64,000 nt of DNA, from contig JADNRX010000137.1 in NCBI GenBank assembly GCA_015501595.1, positions 62,001 to 126,000 of the forward strand, written 5' to 3'. A model generated the notes under the pieces. The model was not told the origin of the DNA. It made no database searches and worked only from the letters and a program-made list of their open reading frames with translations. Positions 1-11,947 of this stretch are shown in pieces (the first letter of the stretch is position 1; each line of letters begins with the position of its first letter). Origin of the DNA: Hymenopellis radicata (taxonomy: Eukaryota; Basidiomycota; Agaricomycetes; Agaricales; Physalacriaceae). Both the position numbers and the translations under genes were made by a program.

Positions 1-1467
1 TGATAGTGTCCTGCGACCGTTCGGTTGGACAAGACTTATATAGAGTGTACCACGGTCGAATCCCACAGAAAGACAAAAGATAGTTTCCCAGAAATGCCAG
101 CCTGAGTAAGCCTGTCCGTGGCTTCGTGTGACTTTGGAGAGTATATTTTAGCATCTCCAAGGTTTGTAAGCCTGTCATGAAACCGCGCTCATGATCATGC
201 AGATAGTCGTGCAGAAACGGAGGATGCCCAAGAACGTAACCGATGATTTTGAAAGATGGCACGATGAAGGACGGGGTTCTGCGACAAGGAGAGAAAGCCG
301 GATTAGTAGACCTGTGGCGTCTACCTGGAAGATAAGTGTAACAAAGCGGGACATTTCTGGGAATAGCAGATGATCATCGATCATCACTTATGTCAACTGC
401 AAACGCGTCAGCAGAACTGAAAAGTGAACAAATTTAAACTTGCACAGTCGAAAAGTTGTTCGATCTACGCGTCGCTCTATTTCGTTTAGGGGATTCGGGG
501 ACCGTTCATTCTCCGCGATGGTAGATGGTGCGAATGAGCTCTCGACTCGATTCCGAGTCGGATAGCACTCAACTCCTTGCAAGGCACTGCTGAAGGGAGG
601 GTTCGGGAATGAACCGAATTTGTTTCTGAAAACGCTTTGATTTAGTAAAAAATTCTGACAAGCTGTAAAGTCTACATAATCGTTGCCAGTTGAGTATTTC
701 GTTGATGCGAAGCTGAAGAAGGGTGACGACAATAGTGCTCTGCGCATACCCTTTCCAAGAATAAACCGCCCTTTGTTTCCTTCGCCATGCAGTTTCCTCC
801 TGTTTGTCTATAAATGCAGAAGCGGCTCACAGTCGAAGAAGGAAGATGGCATCAATTGTTTCTGAGGATAGAAACAGCCTGTGCAGCGCTGAGTCAATGG
901 CGAACGGTAAGTTATTGTTAGACAACCGAATCGCACCTAGTCTACTTAGTCGTGTGTTGCATGTTCAAGTTGCAGGTAGCCAAGGGAAGCTGAGAAGAAC
1001 GACCACAATATCTATTCCAGTACGACGAAGCGCAAATTGGGATGATGGGCGTAAGGAAATGAGTTGAGTTTGCTTTGTCATCGCCACATTGCGGCCACAT
1101 GACGCAAACGCGATGCCAACGTGATTTGTGCATGGACTGTTCATTATTCTTGGTGGGCAAATATGTACGATTTCTTGAGGGTATCATCATTTTTTTGGGC
1201 CCAAAATGTCCGACTTTGAGAACGAACCTGACTCCTTCACGACCGGGTGCATCAGCGAGTCGTGGCCGCGCGCCAGCCGTGTTGGAGCATGCAGGAACTG
1301 CCTAGACACTGATGCTACAATATAAAGGCCACAGACCATACAAAGCGGGATGTACACATTATACAAACATCGGGGCAAAAAACGTCGAGTAGATTCTTAT
1401 CCCGCTCGAAGGGACCATATGATGAACAGAGCTTCTGTTATCACAATCCATTGGTACATACACGTAA
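1..1467. other. No supportable gene
   Basis: Short overlapping open frames occur on both strands, but none shows a recognisable domain, a convincing start context or a consistent intron pattern. The stretch could hold the end of a neighbouring gene outside the window. I see no repeat or RNA gene in it. Confidence 0.4.
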
Positions 1468-2847
1468 CTACAAACGTCCATCATCGTCACCGGGCACCAG
1501 CCTGAACCCATTCAACGGTTCCCCAAGCTGCCACGGTTTGCTCGCAACCGGCTCCAACACCTCGGCCAGAAGACGGCCGGGATGTCCAAGATTAAGAGAG
1601 AACATCGCTAGCATGATCATCTCTCCGTCGAACACAGCTACGCAGTGCGTGGTCAGCGCCACAGCTAGAGATATCGGTGAAATGTACGCACTAAAATACG
1701 TCTGGGTCAGTATGATCTTCCCTCCGAATCCTTCTGCCAACTCAGCTACACGATATATTGAGCTGGAACATCAGGTTCATAAGCTTTACCTTGTCAGTTA
1801 AATCGAGGAAGCCTCGCGTACCGAATGTATAAGCATGTCATGTTGAAGAACAATACGATGACCATGATGAGGCGCTTATTGCTCATGACGCCCGTATGTA
1901 GTACGAATCATTTATAGGGTTCTTCCGGTTCTTCTGATGCACTGCACGGTCTCGTTTGAAAAAGATCAAGAATTCGATGGCGAGGTACACAAAGACCGTC
2001 ATCGCGACTAAACGATAGCAAGCTCAGTACGACGAGATGGTGCGCAAAAAGATAAGACTCACTGAACTGAAATATCACGCCGTACAGCGCTATTTTCGTT
2101 CCCTATCTTGACTTGAGTCGGAGAGTAACAAAACCAGTAAGCGCAAGTTGCGTAACGCACCAAATTCTTCACATCAACACTATTCGCAACCGCTGCCAGA
2201 CCGCCTCCGATCGTCTGAGTGACCAACGCGATAATGTCCTGCTCCATTCAATCACTTCATTCATTCATCAGCGTCTCTATCATCGACACTTACACATGTC
2301 AAGAATACGATCGAATCTGTTAGGGCGTCTAATCAACATCCGCTGTTAACAATCATGCACGCGGGAAAGCACATACACAAGCGCGGGCTCAGACGGCTGT
2401 ACTTGGGCCCCAAGAGTCGGATGAGATTAGCGAGGATAATGAAATCCCCGGCGATGAGTGGCGTAGGGCCTACGAGGGTGGCTACTGCTCTGGGTGCCAT
2501 TGTCAGCGAAAGGGAAGAGGAGCGGAAGAAAGGTGCAAACGCACTGGATGATGAAAGGATTCGACAACGTCGGGTCGATGCTCGAGGAGAAGCGCGCGCC
2601 CCATCCGATGAGCTCCATTAGTCCGCATAGGACCATCGTCGGGAAGGCCCACCACGTTTTGTAGCGGCCTGCTTGGAAGGCGTGTGTTACTTGACATCCC
2701 TCAGCATGCCTTTCCTTGCCACTGACAAGAATAGAAAGAAGACGAACGGGACGAAAGGAGGAAGAGCACGATGAAGAGCAGCGTAAAGATCCTGCTGGGC
2801 GTGTATCCGTAAAAGTTGACTCCATCCTCTAGACGAGGGTCCAGCAT
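1468..2847 (-). CDS. RTA1-like multi-pass membrane protein
   Basis: This looks like a complete RTA1-family gene, a fungal seven-helix membrane family linked to lipid translocation and stress resistance. I start it at the ATG whose complement ends at 2847 because that frame gives VNFYGYTPSRIFTLLFIVL, the usual N-terminal RTA1 segment. An intron near 2750-2680 joins it to TWWAFPTMVLCG. Further segments are TPLIAGDFIILANLIRLLG followed by KYSRLSPRL, QDIIALVTQTIGGGLAAV, VFVYLAIEFLIFFKRD, and a C-terminal exon with AEGFGGKIILTQTYF, a 54-nt intron, then FDGEMIMLAMFSLNLGHPG. The order and spacing match the family. At least four introns are needed and I could not fix all of them, so exon borders are approximate. 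A partial second copy lies at 14474-14850. Substrate is not predictable from sequence. Confidence 0.8.
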
Positions 2848-3467
2848 CGTGTAGCTCTAGTAGGCTCTAGTTGATGGTAGCGGCAAAAGAAGTCCCGGAA
2901 GCGCATGGACGATGGTCTTCCTTAATATATAGATTCCACTGAAACATGTTGTCGCCATCAGGCTTTACATACTCAATGACTGTTCGTTGTTCGTGCTATG
3001 CTCGGTGATCTTGGAGACACCGCCCTAAATCGATACGGTGTGCATGCAGAGCTGAGAAGCCCCAGTTCGTCCGACGACGGAGGATGTGTTGAATGATGCA
3101 TTGATGCGTATGGGACGATGATGATTTGGTGACATGATGGTAGGAGGGAATGAGTAGTACTTATGATCGGTGCCTTCTCCGTCAAGTGATAGGTATAGCA
3201 GGTACACGATAGCCAGTGTATAGCTGAAGGAAGGCCGTCAATACCAGGCGAGGTACGTCATTCACGTACTGTAGTGCTCTACATAGATCATGATGCAGCA
3301 ACTGACAGCGGCCTTGATCGCAAGCGGAATTGTAACGGGGAGTTCCCGATATGGACATGTTTGGCACGGACGTTATGTCGATCGCCTTCGGGCGATCTTT
3401 ACTTACTCTTTTACTACGACTACTGGCTTTGTTTTCTATCCGTTTCTACGCTTACGGGTCCCCGAGG
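2848..3467. other. No supportable gene
   Basis: This is the upstream region of the RTA1-like gene. Several overlapping minus-strand frames exist between about 2970 and 3370, some hydrophobic, but no frame gives a recognisable protein. They may be a decayed membrane-protein gene. Confidence 0.35.
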
Positions 3468-3545
3468 TCCCATTTGGACTCAATCTTATTGCTTTATCGT
3501 GTTATTTGGGCCCTCCGGACCTCGACAGTGTACCTACGGGTTACA
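3468..3545 (+). repeat. 78-bp direct repeat, left copy
   Basis: The 78 bases beginning TCCCATTTGGACTCAATC and ending GGGTTACA recur at 12576-12653, with no mismatch that I could see. This copy lies about 255 bp before the Gag start, so it is probably LTR or leader sequence of the retrotransposon. Confidence 0.9.
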
Positions 3546-3800
3546 CTTTTTTTAACACGCAACACGTTGCGTCCAACAGGGAGCGCAAACGGCTTCGACA
3601 ACAGGTCGAGCCTCCGGATTTGAGGCAAAAGGCCTCACATACTTACACGGTGTGTTAGACACCTTTTGCTACTGCTGAAATTTTTTTTAGCCCCCCACGG
3701 ACGTCGGCGAGCCAGTCGCCATCGCCCATACGTTGGTTGTCACAGGACACCAGCGCTCCCCCCATTCCTTTCGCTTTCGTCTACACCCTAGGCTACGACG

Positions 3801-6251
3801 ATGAGCGAAACCTCACGGGCGTCGAAACAGTCGGCACCCTCTCATGTGTCGCGACAGTCGGCACGCTTGCGGCAGGAACTCCCGGAATTCACGAAGGACG
3901 ACCTGCCGCAGCAGACTCGGCGACGACAGCCTCAGGCAGCTGAGGATGTCCCGCTACCTATCAGCTTGGACGACATAGGTGACGCTGGAGGCATTCAGGC
4001 ATTCCAGCCCCCCATCACGTCAACCGAGCCGGCGCGGTCCCAGTCGGGACTGCCGCCTACACCAACACATGCTGTCTCGAGCACGCCGCCCAAGGTCACA
4101 CCTACGCGGCGCGTGCGAGGCGACTACCGACCATTACCCGATAGTCGGTTTGACGCGGTAAACACGTCGAATCGACAGTCGGAGGATCTGGGGGCAACAC
4201 GAGTGAAAGCGAGTGTTAGTCCCCGGGCCGTCGTATCTGATGGAGCAAAAGATGCACCTGCGAACGTTGCCAATTTTGAGGCCAACGTGCGTGAGGGAGG
4301 GCGTCGAGTGCTCGAGTTGCCACCGCAGGTTAACGCCCGCGTGGAAATGTACGTTGAATCATTTCGCAGTCATGCTGCACGAGGTGATTTGGCTAATCCA
4401 TTTGACCAGACGATGGACGCAGTTCAACAGAATCTTGCTCTCCCTCGACAGGAGGAAGAGACTGACTCCCAGTATGTGCGTCGCGTCAGGGCGATGGAAC
4501 GATCAAGGACAGAAAAGCCGGCGGGGATAATTCGCCCGGCGTCCTCGATGTCGACTACTTCGCGGTCTTCAGGTCGGACGGCGCGCTCTTCTGCTTCGGT
4601 GAAGGCGTGGCATCAGGACGTGTTCGAGCGTGGAGTTTTACAGATGATTCACAATGGACATATGGTTGAGTACAACACTAGTACAGTACCCAAACAAGAT
4701 GTCGTGATAGAGATAATTGATGGTAATATGATGGCCTATATTGCCTCGAAGCCAACCATTCAAGTAAAGATTCCTGATCTGGATGATGATAGATGTGCGC
4801 CGTTTCTCGAGCGATTTCCGTCGCCTACCTGGGAGCTTGATGAATGGATGCAAACACCTGATGGCCCGGCTGCAGCTGTAGTGCCAGAGGTACAGGTCCC
4901 ACAGGAGACTGAGGCCATTGTGGATGTGGCACCTGCGACCCCAGTGGTACAGGCTCAGAAGGAGTCTGAGACCATTTGGAAGCGCATGAAGAGAGAGAGA
5001 AAGAAGGCAGCGGCAGCGATGCGTGCAACGTACAGCGACGTTCCGCAGTCTGACAATCTGAAAGTGCATGAAGCGCACACGGAGGCACAAACACTAATAT
5101 CGGAGAAGCCACCAGTGCCACTGTCTGACGTGTTTGGACGACGTGATGTGTTTGGACGACTCGGTGTGCTGGTCGAGGACGATGTTGAGATCCCGGTATT
5201 GAAGGGGATCAAGACTGAAGAGCCAGAGCCAGTTCAGGTACGAATGGCACGTATTATGGAGGAGACACCTGCCATAGTGCAGAACCCGCGTCGCACGAGT
5301 ATCGTGGATGAGACACCTGCCATAGTGCAGAGGCCGCGTCGCACAAGTATCGTGGACGAGACACCTGCCATAGTGCAGAGGCCGCGTCGCACAAGTATCG
5401 TGGACGAGACACCTGCCATAGTGCAGAGGCCGCGTCGCACAAGTATTGTGGATGAGACACCTGCTATAGTGCAGAGGCCGCGTCGCACAAGTATTGTGGA
5501 TGAGACGCCGGTTGTCGTACAGGGGCCGCATCGCGCAAGTGTGGCTAGCCAGGAGGCTGTCTCGCCCCGGAAGAAGAACACGTCTGAGAAGGCGCCGGGA
5601 CGTCGATCACAACGGTCGGATCCGGCCATACCTGTGGGGAGTTCGAGACGAGTAAACACTCGGGTTCAGCGCTCACCCACAATAACTCGGCACAAAGCGG
5701 CACCGGTACAGACGGCACCAGTGCGTGCTCTGCCTACGCCGCCACATCAACCAGACCCCGATCCGAGTGGCTCTGATAGCGACGGTGCCGGCGATAGTGG
5801 AGATGATGCTGGTCATGGACCAGGACCAAGTAATACTGGTCGTAATGTGCCTGATCCGGGGATAACAGGCCACCTCCAGGAGATGGTGACGATGATGGAG
5901 ATGATGGAGACGATGGTCCCGGTGATGATGGAGATGATAGCCGGAATGGCCACCCTCCAGTCAACCGTTACGCCAAGCGTCTTCGTCGTTCGACGTCGGT
6001 TATGAATGAGGTCAAGCCGGAGACGAAAGACGAGTTCATATATGTACCTCCAGTACGCGAGACTGGAGTATCAGTATTGGATGCGATCTTTTTCGAAATC
6101 GAAGACATGGTCATGGCGCGCTTATATCGCGAACTGAACGACCGTGATCGTGAACTTGCAAAGATAATAGCACGCAATGTTGATTCAGCGCCTAAATTCA
6201 CAGGTGCTACGAATGACATTACGGTGTTTGATAGATGGGCTCGCGACACAT
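3801..6251 (+). pseudogene. Gag, N-terminal part (frameshifted)
   Basis: The frame opened by ATG at 3801 runs to 6005 and encodes a long polar protein rich in Ser, Arg, Pro and Glu, typical of oversized N-terminal Gag regions in mushroom Gypsy elements. Residues about 488-583 are six 16-residue repeats of the type ETPAIVQRPRRTSIVD. Near 5865, after VPDP, a shift by -1 enters another frame that continues a natural Asp/Gly-rich stretch (PPPGDGDDDGDDGDDGPGDD) into MNEVKPETKDEF at 6002 and then RELNDRDRELAKIIAR. The reading then stops making sense at 6252, where a DNA transposon begins, and resumes at 8384. I infer a lost or gained base rather than programmed frameshifting, because the site has no classic slippery heptamer. 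Confidence 0.75.
5262..5549 (+). repeat. 48-bp tandem repeat in Gag, 6 units
   Basis: Units start at 5262, 5310, 5358, 5406, 5454 and 5502, exactly 48 bp apart, and encode 16-residue repeats. The last unit is the most diverged. The length is a multiple of three, so copy-number changes would keep the frame. Confidence 0.9.
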
Positions 6252-8381
6252 CAGTAAAACGTCGGGGTTATCCCGGTGACTTTATCCCGGGCCCGGACAT
6301 CCCTGGCATCCCTTGCCCTGGGATCAGATCTCTGGCAGGTCCCTTCCCTGGAATGTGTTTCCCCGGTGCTCTCTGTATGCAACGAGGTCTCTGGGAAATA
6401 TGCAGACCATGTAGGTAGTAGCATTTATATTTCTTCAAAATAGACTATTACTCACAAACTGTTCACCTGAGTCTTAGTTATCGAGCCCTCACCTCCGTAA
6501 TGAACCAACTCATGCAAAACGCGGCTGGTAGACGAGACCTGGACAAGACTTGTCAAAATATCTCCAAGTCCTTCAGGTACACGCACATGTGATGTTGGAC
6601 TGTGCATCACGCAGGAAAAAATAATTAGAACTCCGCCGCTCTCCAACCCTCCACCATTACTGGCCGTGTGCTTTCCTCTATCGTCTAGACCTGGACGACT
6701 CGCTGCGTAAGCCCAGACGACTGGCAGCATTCATTTGAACGGACTTCAACCTGCAGAAGATGAGACGACTCTGGAATAATTGCCGCGTAAGCCCCAGAGC
6801 CAACGGGCAGCAAATCGTTCCAACACGGCGCGTAAAGCTGACGTCGAGGGCAATGCTCTGCCGCACCCCTCAAGGCGGGAGTATGTGGAATTGGCACCTT
6901 CGTTTGGTGGCGTGGCTCGATATAAACAAGCTGATGAAAGAGAACTGCGTCGCATGGGAAGCTACTCTCTAGCTGTGGGTCGAGGGCGCCAGCGCGTTCC
7001 GGCACCCCGCGGGCACCTACGTGCGTCCTTATTAACGCCATCTTCCTCGCGTGGCTGACTGACTTGCGCGGGCAGGTGATGTTCAAGAGCGACGCGAAAA
7101 AGACCTTTGGGCTCACGGAGGCGGAGATGCTCACGCTGCGCCACGAATCCGTCCCCGGCTCGCCGAAGACGTACTTTGCGCTCGCGGACGCCAACTCGCT
7201 GCAGCAGCGCAAGTTTGCGGCGGGTGCGCTCCTCGAAACGGGCGTGAAGGGGAGTATCCATGTGCTCAAGTTCACGACGAGCACGGGGCGCCGGTGCAAG
7301 GCAAATTTTCGCCAGTTTTACGACGGCGACGCGCGCGTGTTTGAGCATCTTTATAGCTGTGTTGCTGCTGCGACTTGCGATGGTGTACGTGCTCGACTTG
7401 GTATTGACTTGGGCTGACGTTTCCTTACACACGCCACCTCCTTACCCTCGCACAATGCGAAAACCCGGCCGTTAATGCCACGGACTCTCCTTACTTGGCC
7501 TACGACGTGCGCTCATCACAGTCCTCTTGTTTCTATTCTGACGTGATGTATACCATAGATCTACGCCAGCATCATCGGCGAATGCGCTTGCGACGAAGAC
7601 GGTTGCTCGATGACACAGCAGAACTGTGTCGATTTCTACTATAGCACTCTCCCCAGCATCAACTCCACCGAATGGCCCGCGTAAGCGCCACCCCCGCTCT
7701 ATTTCTGCCAACCCTTCTGATATCTTTGCAGCGACGTCTCCGACATTGTGACCAACTACTGGAGCCCCAGAGTGGACAGCCGTCAACGGTGACGACATCC
7801 CGTACCGCAACATTGCCGACTGGCTCCCCGCACGCACACGAGCACGACGAATGCGAGACTACGATGCAAGCAGCTACGACGGCAAGATCTTGATGAGTGC
7901 ACGAGCACGACGGCTATTTTGAGGACGGCTGCGCAACGGCTGAGCACGACGACAAGCCCACACGCAATGGCAAGCATAGCGCACAGCGGTAAGCATGACT
8001 ACCATACCACTGCAGACTCGGAGTACATGCATTGACGATATTTTTGTGGTGTATCTGTATTCTATACTAGCTATCTATGTGTAGAGTAGTGAGCAATTGA
8101 TTTATTTGATTTCCCAAAACTGCGTGGCGCACTATAGTAATGAATTGAGCTACAGAGGATGCATTACGGGCATTTGGCAGGGAGCTACCAGAGACGTCTG
8201 AGGGAAGATGAGCCCATCCCTCAGAGATCAACTTGTCCCTTCGGGGAAAGGGACCCTACCCATCAGGGACCATGGGTCCCGGAGTAGTTGGTGATCTCTG
8301 ACGTCTCTGGGATCTCTGCAGGGATGCCAGGGATACGACTTTCCCTCCAGAGATCCCAGGGAAAACCCCGACGTTTTACTG
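6252..8381. mobile_element. Non-autonomous TIR DNA transposon, 2130 bp, AT target site
   Basis: The left end reads CAGTAAAACGTCGGGGTT and the right end is its reverse complement. AT flanks both ends (6250-6251 and 8382-8383). Removing the element plus one AT puts GCT CGC GAC ACA in frame with TGC ATG ATA CGC TGG, so Gag reads through WARDTCMIRWLD. Both ends carry many short subterminal repeats of the CCCTGGGATCTCTGG type. No transposase was recognised. The interior instead holds intron-bearing fragments of cellular genes. The superfamily is unclear; a two-base AT duplication is unusual. Confidence 0.85.
6780..7880 (+). pseudogene. Captured gene fragments inside the DNA transposon
   Basis: Two pieces look like former exons. 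The first runs from about 6780, has an intron-like segment (GTGCGTCC near 7021 to GCGCGGGCAG near 7075) and continues with FKSDAKKTFGLTEAEM and SVPGSPKTYFALADA up to 7417. The second, from about 7560, encodes ECACDEDGCSMTQQNC and YYSTLPSINSTEWPA, has a GTAAGC to TTGCAG intron near 7681-7731, continues with DVSDIVTNYWSPRV, and after a frame change gives YRNIADWLPA and DYDASSYDGK. Retained introns mean genomic DNA, not mRNA, was taken up. I do not recognise the parent genes; the SDAKK..LTEAE segment faintly recalls XPA C-terminal-like motifs. Confidence 0.5.
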
Positions 8382-8383
8382 AT

Positions 8384-8779
8384 GCATGATACGCTGGTTG
8401 GATCAGACAGGTGCACATGGGCCTCCCACATTGGAGGATACTGACGCGCCATCTGAGGCTGACCTGACACGTATCACTCTGCTAGCTCAAGGCCTGGCTG
8501 GGGGTGCGTTGGAACACTACCGCCGGGTCACTAATACATATAAGGCTGCAGCAAACCATGGTACTTCTTTCATTGAGGTACTCCACAGTTTGTTTGTGCA
8601 GTTCGTTGATGATGATTCACTGCGCTTGACTGCATCGCGCCTTGAGTCTGCTAAATACATGGTTAGTGGTGGTGCCCGTGCACTATTCTACTATATGATC
8701 AGTCTAGCAAGCTTGATGCCAACGCCGCCAGATGTATATCGGTTCCATTCGATACTATATAACGCGCTGCCACAGTATA
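8384..8779 (+). pseudogene. Gag, central part
   Basis: This segment resumes Gag after the 2.1-kb transposon and encodes the capsid-like part: IRWLDQTGAHGPPTLE, ITLLAQGLAGGALEHYRRV, FIEVLHSLFVQFVDDDSL and VYRFHSILYNALPQ. It ends at the TA target of the next insertion, where the reading frame runs into a stop. Joining it to 8931 across the miniature element gives LPQYIRRQMRIEGITPE, a normal Gag sequence. Confidence 0.8.
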
Positions 8780-8928
8780 CTGTACTATTACGGTAAGGTC
8801 TTCACATAACGCGTAACGGGGGGGTCGTTTGATCTTATCAGACCCCGCCGATCGCCTGGAAATCCTAATCGGGTTTCCATCAAAAAAAATTTAGGAAAAT
8901 CTGTGAAGACTTGCCCGTAATAGTACAG
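8780..8928. mobile_element. 149-bp TA-target miniature element in gag
   Basis: The ends are CTGTACTATTACGG and its reverse complement; with two small differences the inverted repeat extends to about 29 bp through TCTTCACA. TA flanks it at 8778-8779 and 8929-8930, as expected for a Tc1/mariner-type element. Excision leaving one TA shifts the frame by exactly the amount needed to join the two Gag segments. It has no coding capacity. Confidence 0.9.
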
Positions 8929-8930
8929 TA

Positions 8931-10774
8931 TTCGCCGGCAGATGCGGATCGAGGGTATTACGCCCGAACGTACCGCCTCTCTGAACGTGATTATGCAGAG
9001 AGCATTAGCACTGGAACAGAGTATGAAGTCTGAACGTAAGGATGCCCTCTCCGGAGTACATCCTCGCGCTCGGATAGTGGCCCAGGAGCGACATGCATTG
9101 CCAACAATAAAGGCACGCGATGTTGTCCCGGCACCCATACCTCGAGAGAGAACACCTCGACGTGACGCGCGACCACCTGCACCCGCCACTTCTAAGCAGG
9201 ATAACGGAAAATCAGGTCGTAGTGCGCCGTATCGAGGAGGTGGACAGAACCAGACAACCCAACGCATTGGGAATAAAGATGTCAAAGTGCGTGGGGCAAA
9301 GTCGAAAACTTGTTACGCATGCGGACAGGAAGGTCACTTTGCAAAGGACACTGTCTGCCCGCTGTATAGCTTGAACAAAGATCGGGCCGCGGAGACGCTA
9401 TATCACATTGTAGATGATGATGATAGTGAGGATGAGCCTCAAGAGTGGGATAATCCAGAGGAAGCCGATCCTTGGGGTGGATCCCAATTCGATGAGGACG
9501 CGGCGGATGATGATGTGGTAAACACAAATCAAGAGGATCCTGTCGACGCCGGCACATCAGACCAGCCACGAGTTGGGATGATGTGGGCTGGTGACTGGGA
9601 GGACGTACGCGCCTATGGCATGCGTGAGACAGAGGAGTCGTACTCGGATAGTGATTGCGAAAGCGTCGCTGAATCAGAGGACGAGTATGTCCTGGAATAT
9701 GGCGAGTTCCTACGGACTATGCAGATTGACGAGACGAGAGACGCTGATGGAAAGCGGGGCTACGTTCCAACGTTAGACCCTACGCGCTCACAGTTGCCTC
9801 GCTCGCTAAAACGCCCTCGTCGTACGAACCAAGAGAAGCGATGCCTAGCAGTGTTTCTTGAGGTTAATGGACATAAGGCGTTCACACTATGTGATAGTGG
9901 GTGCACAACTGAGCTTATGAGCCACGATTTTGCTCACCTAGTCCAGCCGGAGTTGTTTGAGCTTGATGAGCCTATTACGATTCAGCTTGGTACTAAAGGC
10001 AGTCGGTCGCAAATCATATATGGGGCGTTCGCACCCTTCTCATATGACAGTAGTAAGATAGCGGTCTCTGGGCGCGAATATTTTGATATCGCGAACGTTG
10101 ATCGTTATGATGTTGTTGTCGGAACGTCGTTTATGAGGCGACACAAGATTTCATTGGACTTTGAGTACGATGTAGTCCGTGTGAAGGGCCAGCCCATGCC
10201 TACTCTACTAGAGAAGGAAGAGCTGCACGAGATTGCTCGACGATATTCGGCGAACGTTCAACCGAAGAAGAAGCTGGAGGGTCTAGTCGTCCCAACAAAG
10301 CCAAGGCCCAGCCGGTCTATTCCTCGGGAGGATTTGAAGTCAGATATCAAGGGCAAGGCCAGGGCTTCTGCTGAGGGGGAGCGTTACGCTCACCTGAAGA
10401 AGAAGCCAAGGGATTGACAGTCCCCGCCTCGGGTATTCAACCAAGGTCGAGAAGTTCGCACGACTCCGCTTTGGATGCACGTCGAGGAGTCCGAGAAGGC
10501 TAAATCGAATGAATCTGCATCTGCGGGTCTCAGTCGACACTTGCCGGTCTTGCTAGGTCCCGAGGATGGGATAACGATTGAGGATATTGAAGATATTGCG
10601 AATCGGGCGATGGCTATGGACATTGCCGATCCGCAGACAAAAATCTATCTAAATGAGATTGATGAGCTATTGCGTGAGCTGGAGCTGCCTCGTTATTCGC
10701 GTGTTCAAACACACGTAGAAGACGAGACGGTAGCACAGACCCAGGCGGAAGTCATTGATGACATACCTTGTCTG
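8931..10774 (+). pseudogene. Gag C-terminus, zinc knuckle and aspartic protease
   Basis: The frame continues Gag (MQRALALEQSMKSER), then a knuckle-like CYACGQEGHFAKDTVC (spacing CX2CX4HX5C, one residue longer than usual), an acidic linker, and a retropepsin-like domain with FTLCDSGCTTELMS and VVVGTSFMRRHKISLDFEY. The DSGC triad replaces the common DSGA or DTGA. An in-frame TGA at 10415-10417 is the only interruption: the same frame is open again up to the hAT-like insertion at 10775, ending EVIDDIPCL. Confidence 0.8.
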
Positions 10775-11939
10775 TAGTGAATAGCCCGGGTTGGAGCACC
10801 CGGTCCGGGTCACGGATGCGGGTGTGTCAGGGTCCGGGTAGGGGTCTCGGTCCGAATACCCGCTGTGACCCGCATAACCCTTTATTACCCGCACAGCAGA
10901 CTGCGACTTGTGAGTCACCACACAATGAGAAGCAAATATTTAGAGTTCTAATTAAGCTTAATTTATAGATTTTTACGAAGCTGAACGGGCAGTTGCATTG
11001 CCCAAACGACGTCTATGCAAGGATATCTCGCGATCCGGCATATCGGGCCGAGATCCGAAAGGACGCGTCAGCGTCTGATCGGGTCATCTTGCCTGCTCTC
11101 GACCACCACCACGACTTGACCACGACCACCCAGGATGCGACGATTGTCGCATCCTGCTGCTCTGACGATTGTCAGGCAGCTTGTGGGGTGTGTCTTTGCC
11201 CTCGGCTTTGTGCCGGGTCTACTGCTGCGGTCTCTGTGACGGCTGCAGCGCAGGATCACAACGAGGACACCAACGCGACAACGATCAGGACAACGCAACA
11301 ACGAGGTGGACGACGCGACGACATTGAGGATAACGCGATGAGGAAGAGGAGGGACGCTATGAGAAGGAGGATGCGATGAGGAGCTCTTCCTTCCACTACC
11401 ACTTCTCCTCCTCCACCGCCACTCGGACTCGCGACGACGCTGCCTGAACTGTCGTTTCGGCTGGATATAGCGCTGCACCGAGCGCTGCAGCTATTGTAGT
11501 GTTGGAGTACGGGCTGGCGGGCGTCGCGGACGCATCCAGCCCTCATTAGTGCGCATTTTTCTCCTTTTTTCTTACCATCTTCTAACTTGCCCATATCATA
11601 GTGCTCTCATTTGGCTCTCGTCCTCTCGCGCCTGGTAGCACCATCCTGTCCCACACCATCCTTGCCCACGTTGATTCCGCACTCCCACCAGCTCATGCAC
11701 GCTGGTAGCCCCCGCGCAATTGCTCAGGGGCCGCCAACGGGCATGAAAATGTGTTGCGGTACGCGTGAGGTGAGTCAGGCCGATGCAGTAGTGCTACGGG
11801 TAGTGCTAGTGCGCGATTTGGGTCAGACCCGAGACGATTTCAGCGGGTAACCCGCACCCGCACTGCGGGACCGGGTAAGTGGAGGGTGCGGGTAGGGGTT
11901 CTGAGCGAAATACCCTCGGGACACCCGCGCTATTCACTA
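10775..11939. mobile_element. hAT-like non-autonomous transposon, 1165 bp
   Basis: The ends are TAGTGAATAGCCCGGGT and a near-perfect inverted copy. The 8-bp target duplication CTTGTCTG lies at 10767-10774 and 11940-11947, diagnostic of the hAT superfamily. Subterminal GGGTCCGGGTA and ACCCGCAC-type repeats are also hAT-like. No transposase is present. Element plus one target copy is 1173 bp, a multiple of three, so pol stays in phase across it; the original frame reads DIPCLNLEESLQ. Confidence 0.93.
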
Positions 11940-11947
11940 CTTGTCTG

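Noticed and set aside
5860..5875. Programmed -1 frameshift in gag of the old retrotransposon
   Set aside because: The CCGGGGA site is not a typical slippery sequence and the element is otherwise degraded; a simple indel is more likely.
7064..7417. XPA-type DNA repair domain in the captured fragment
   Set aside because: Only a short SDAKK..LTEAE resemblance; the zinc finger and most of the domain are absent, so I did not name it.
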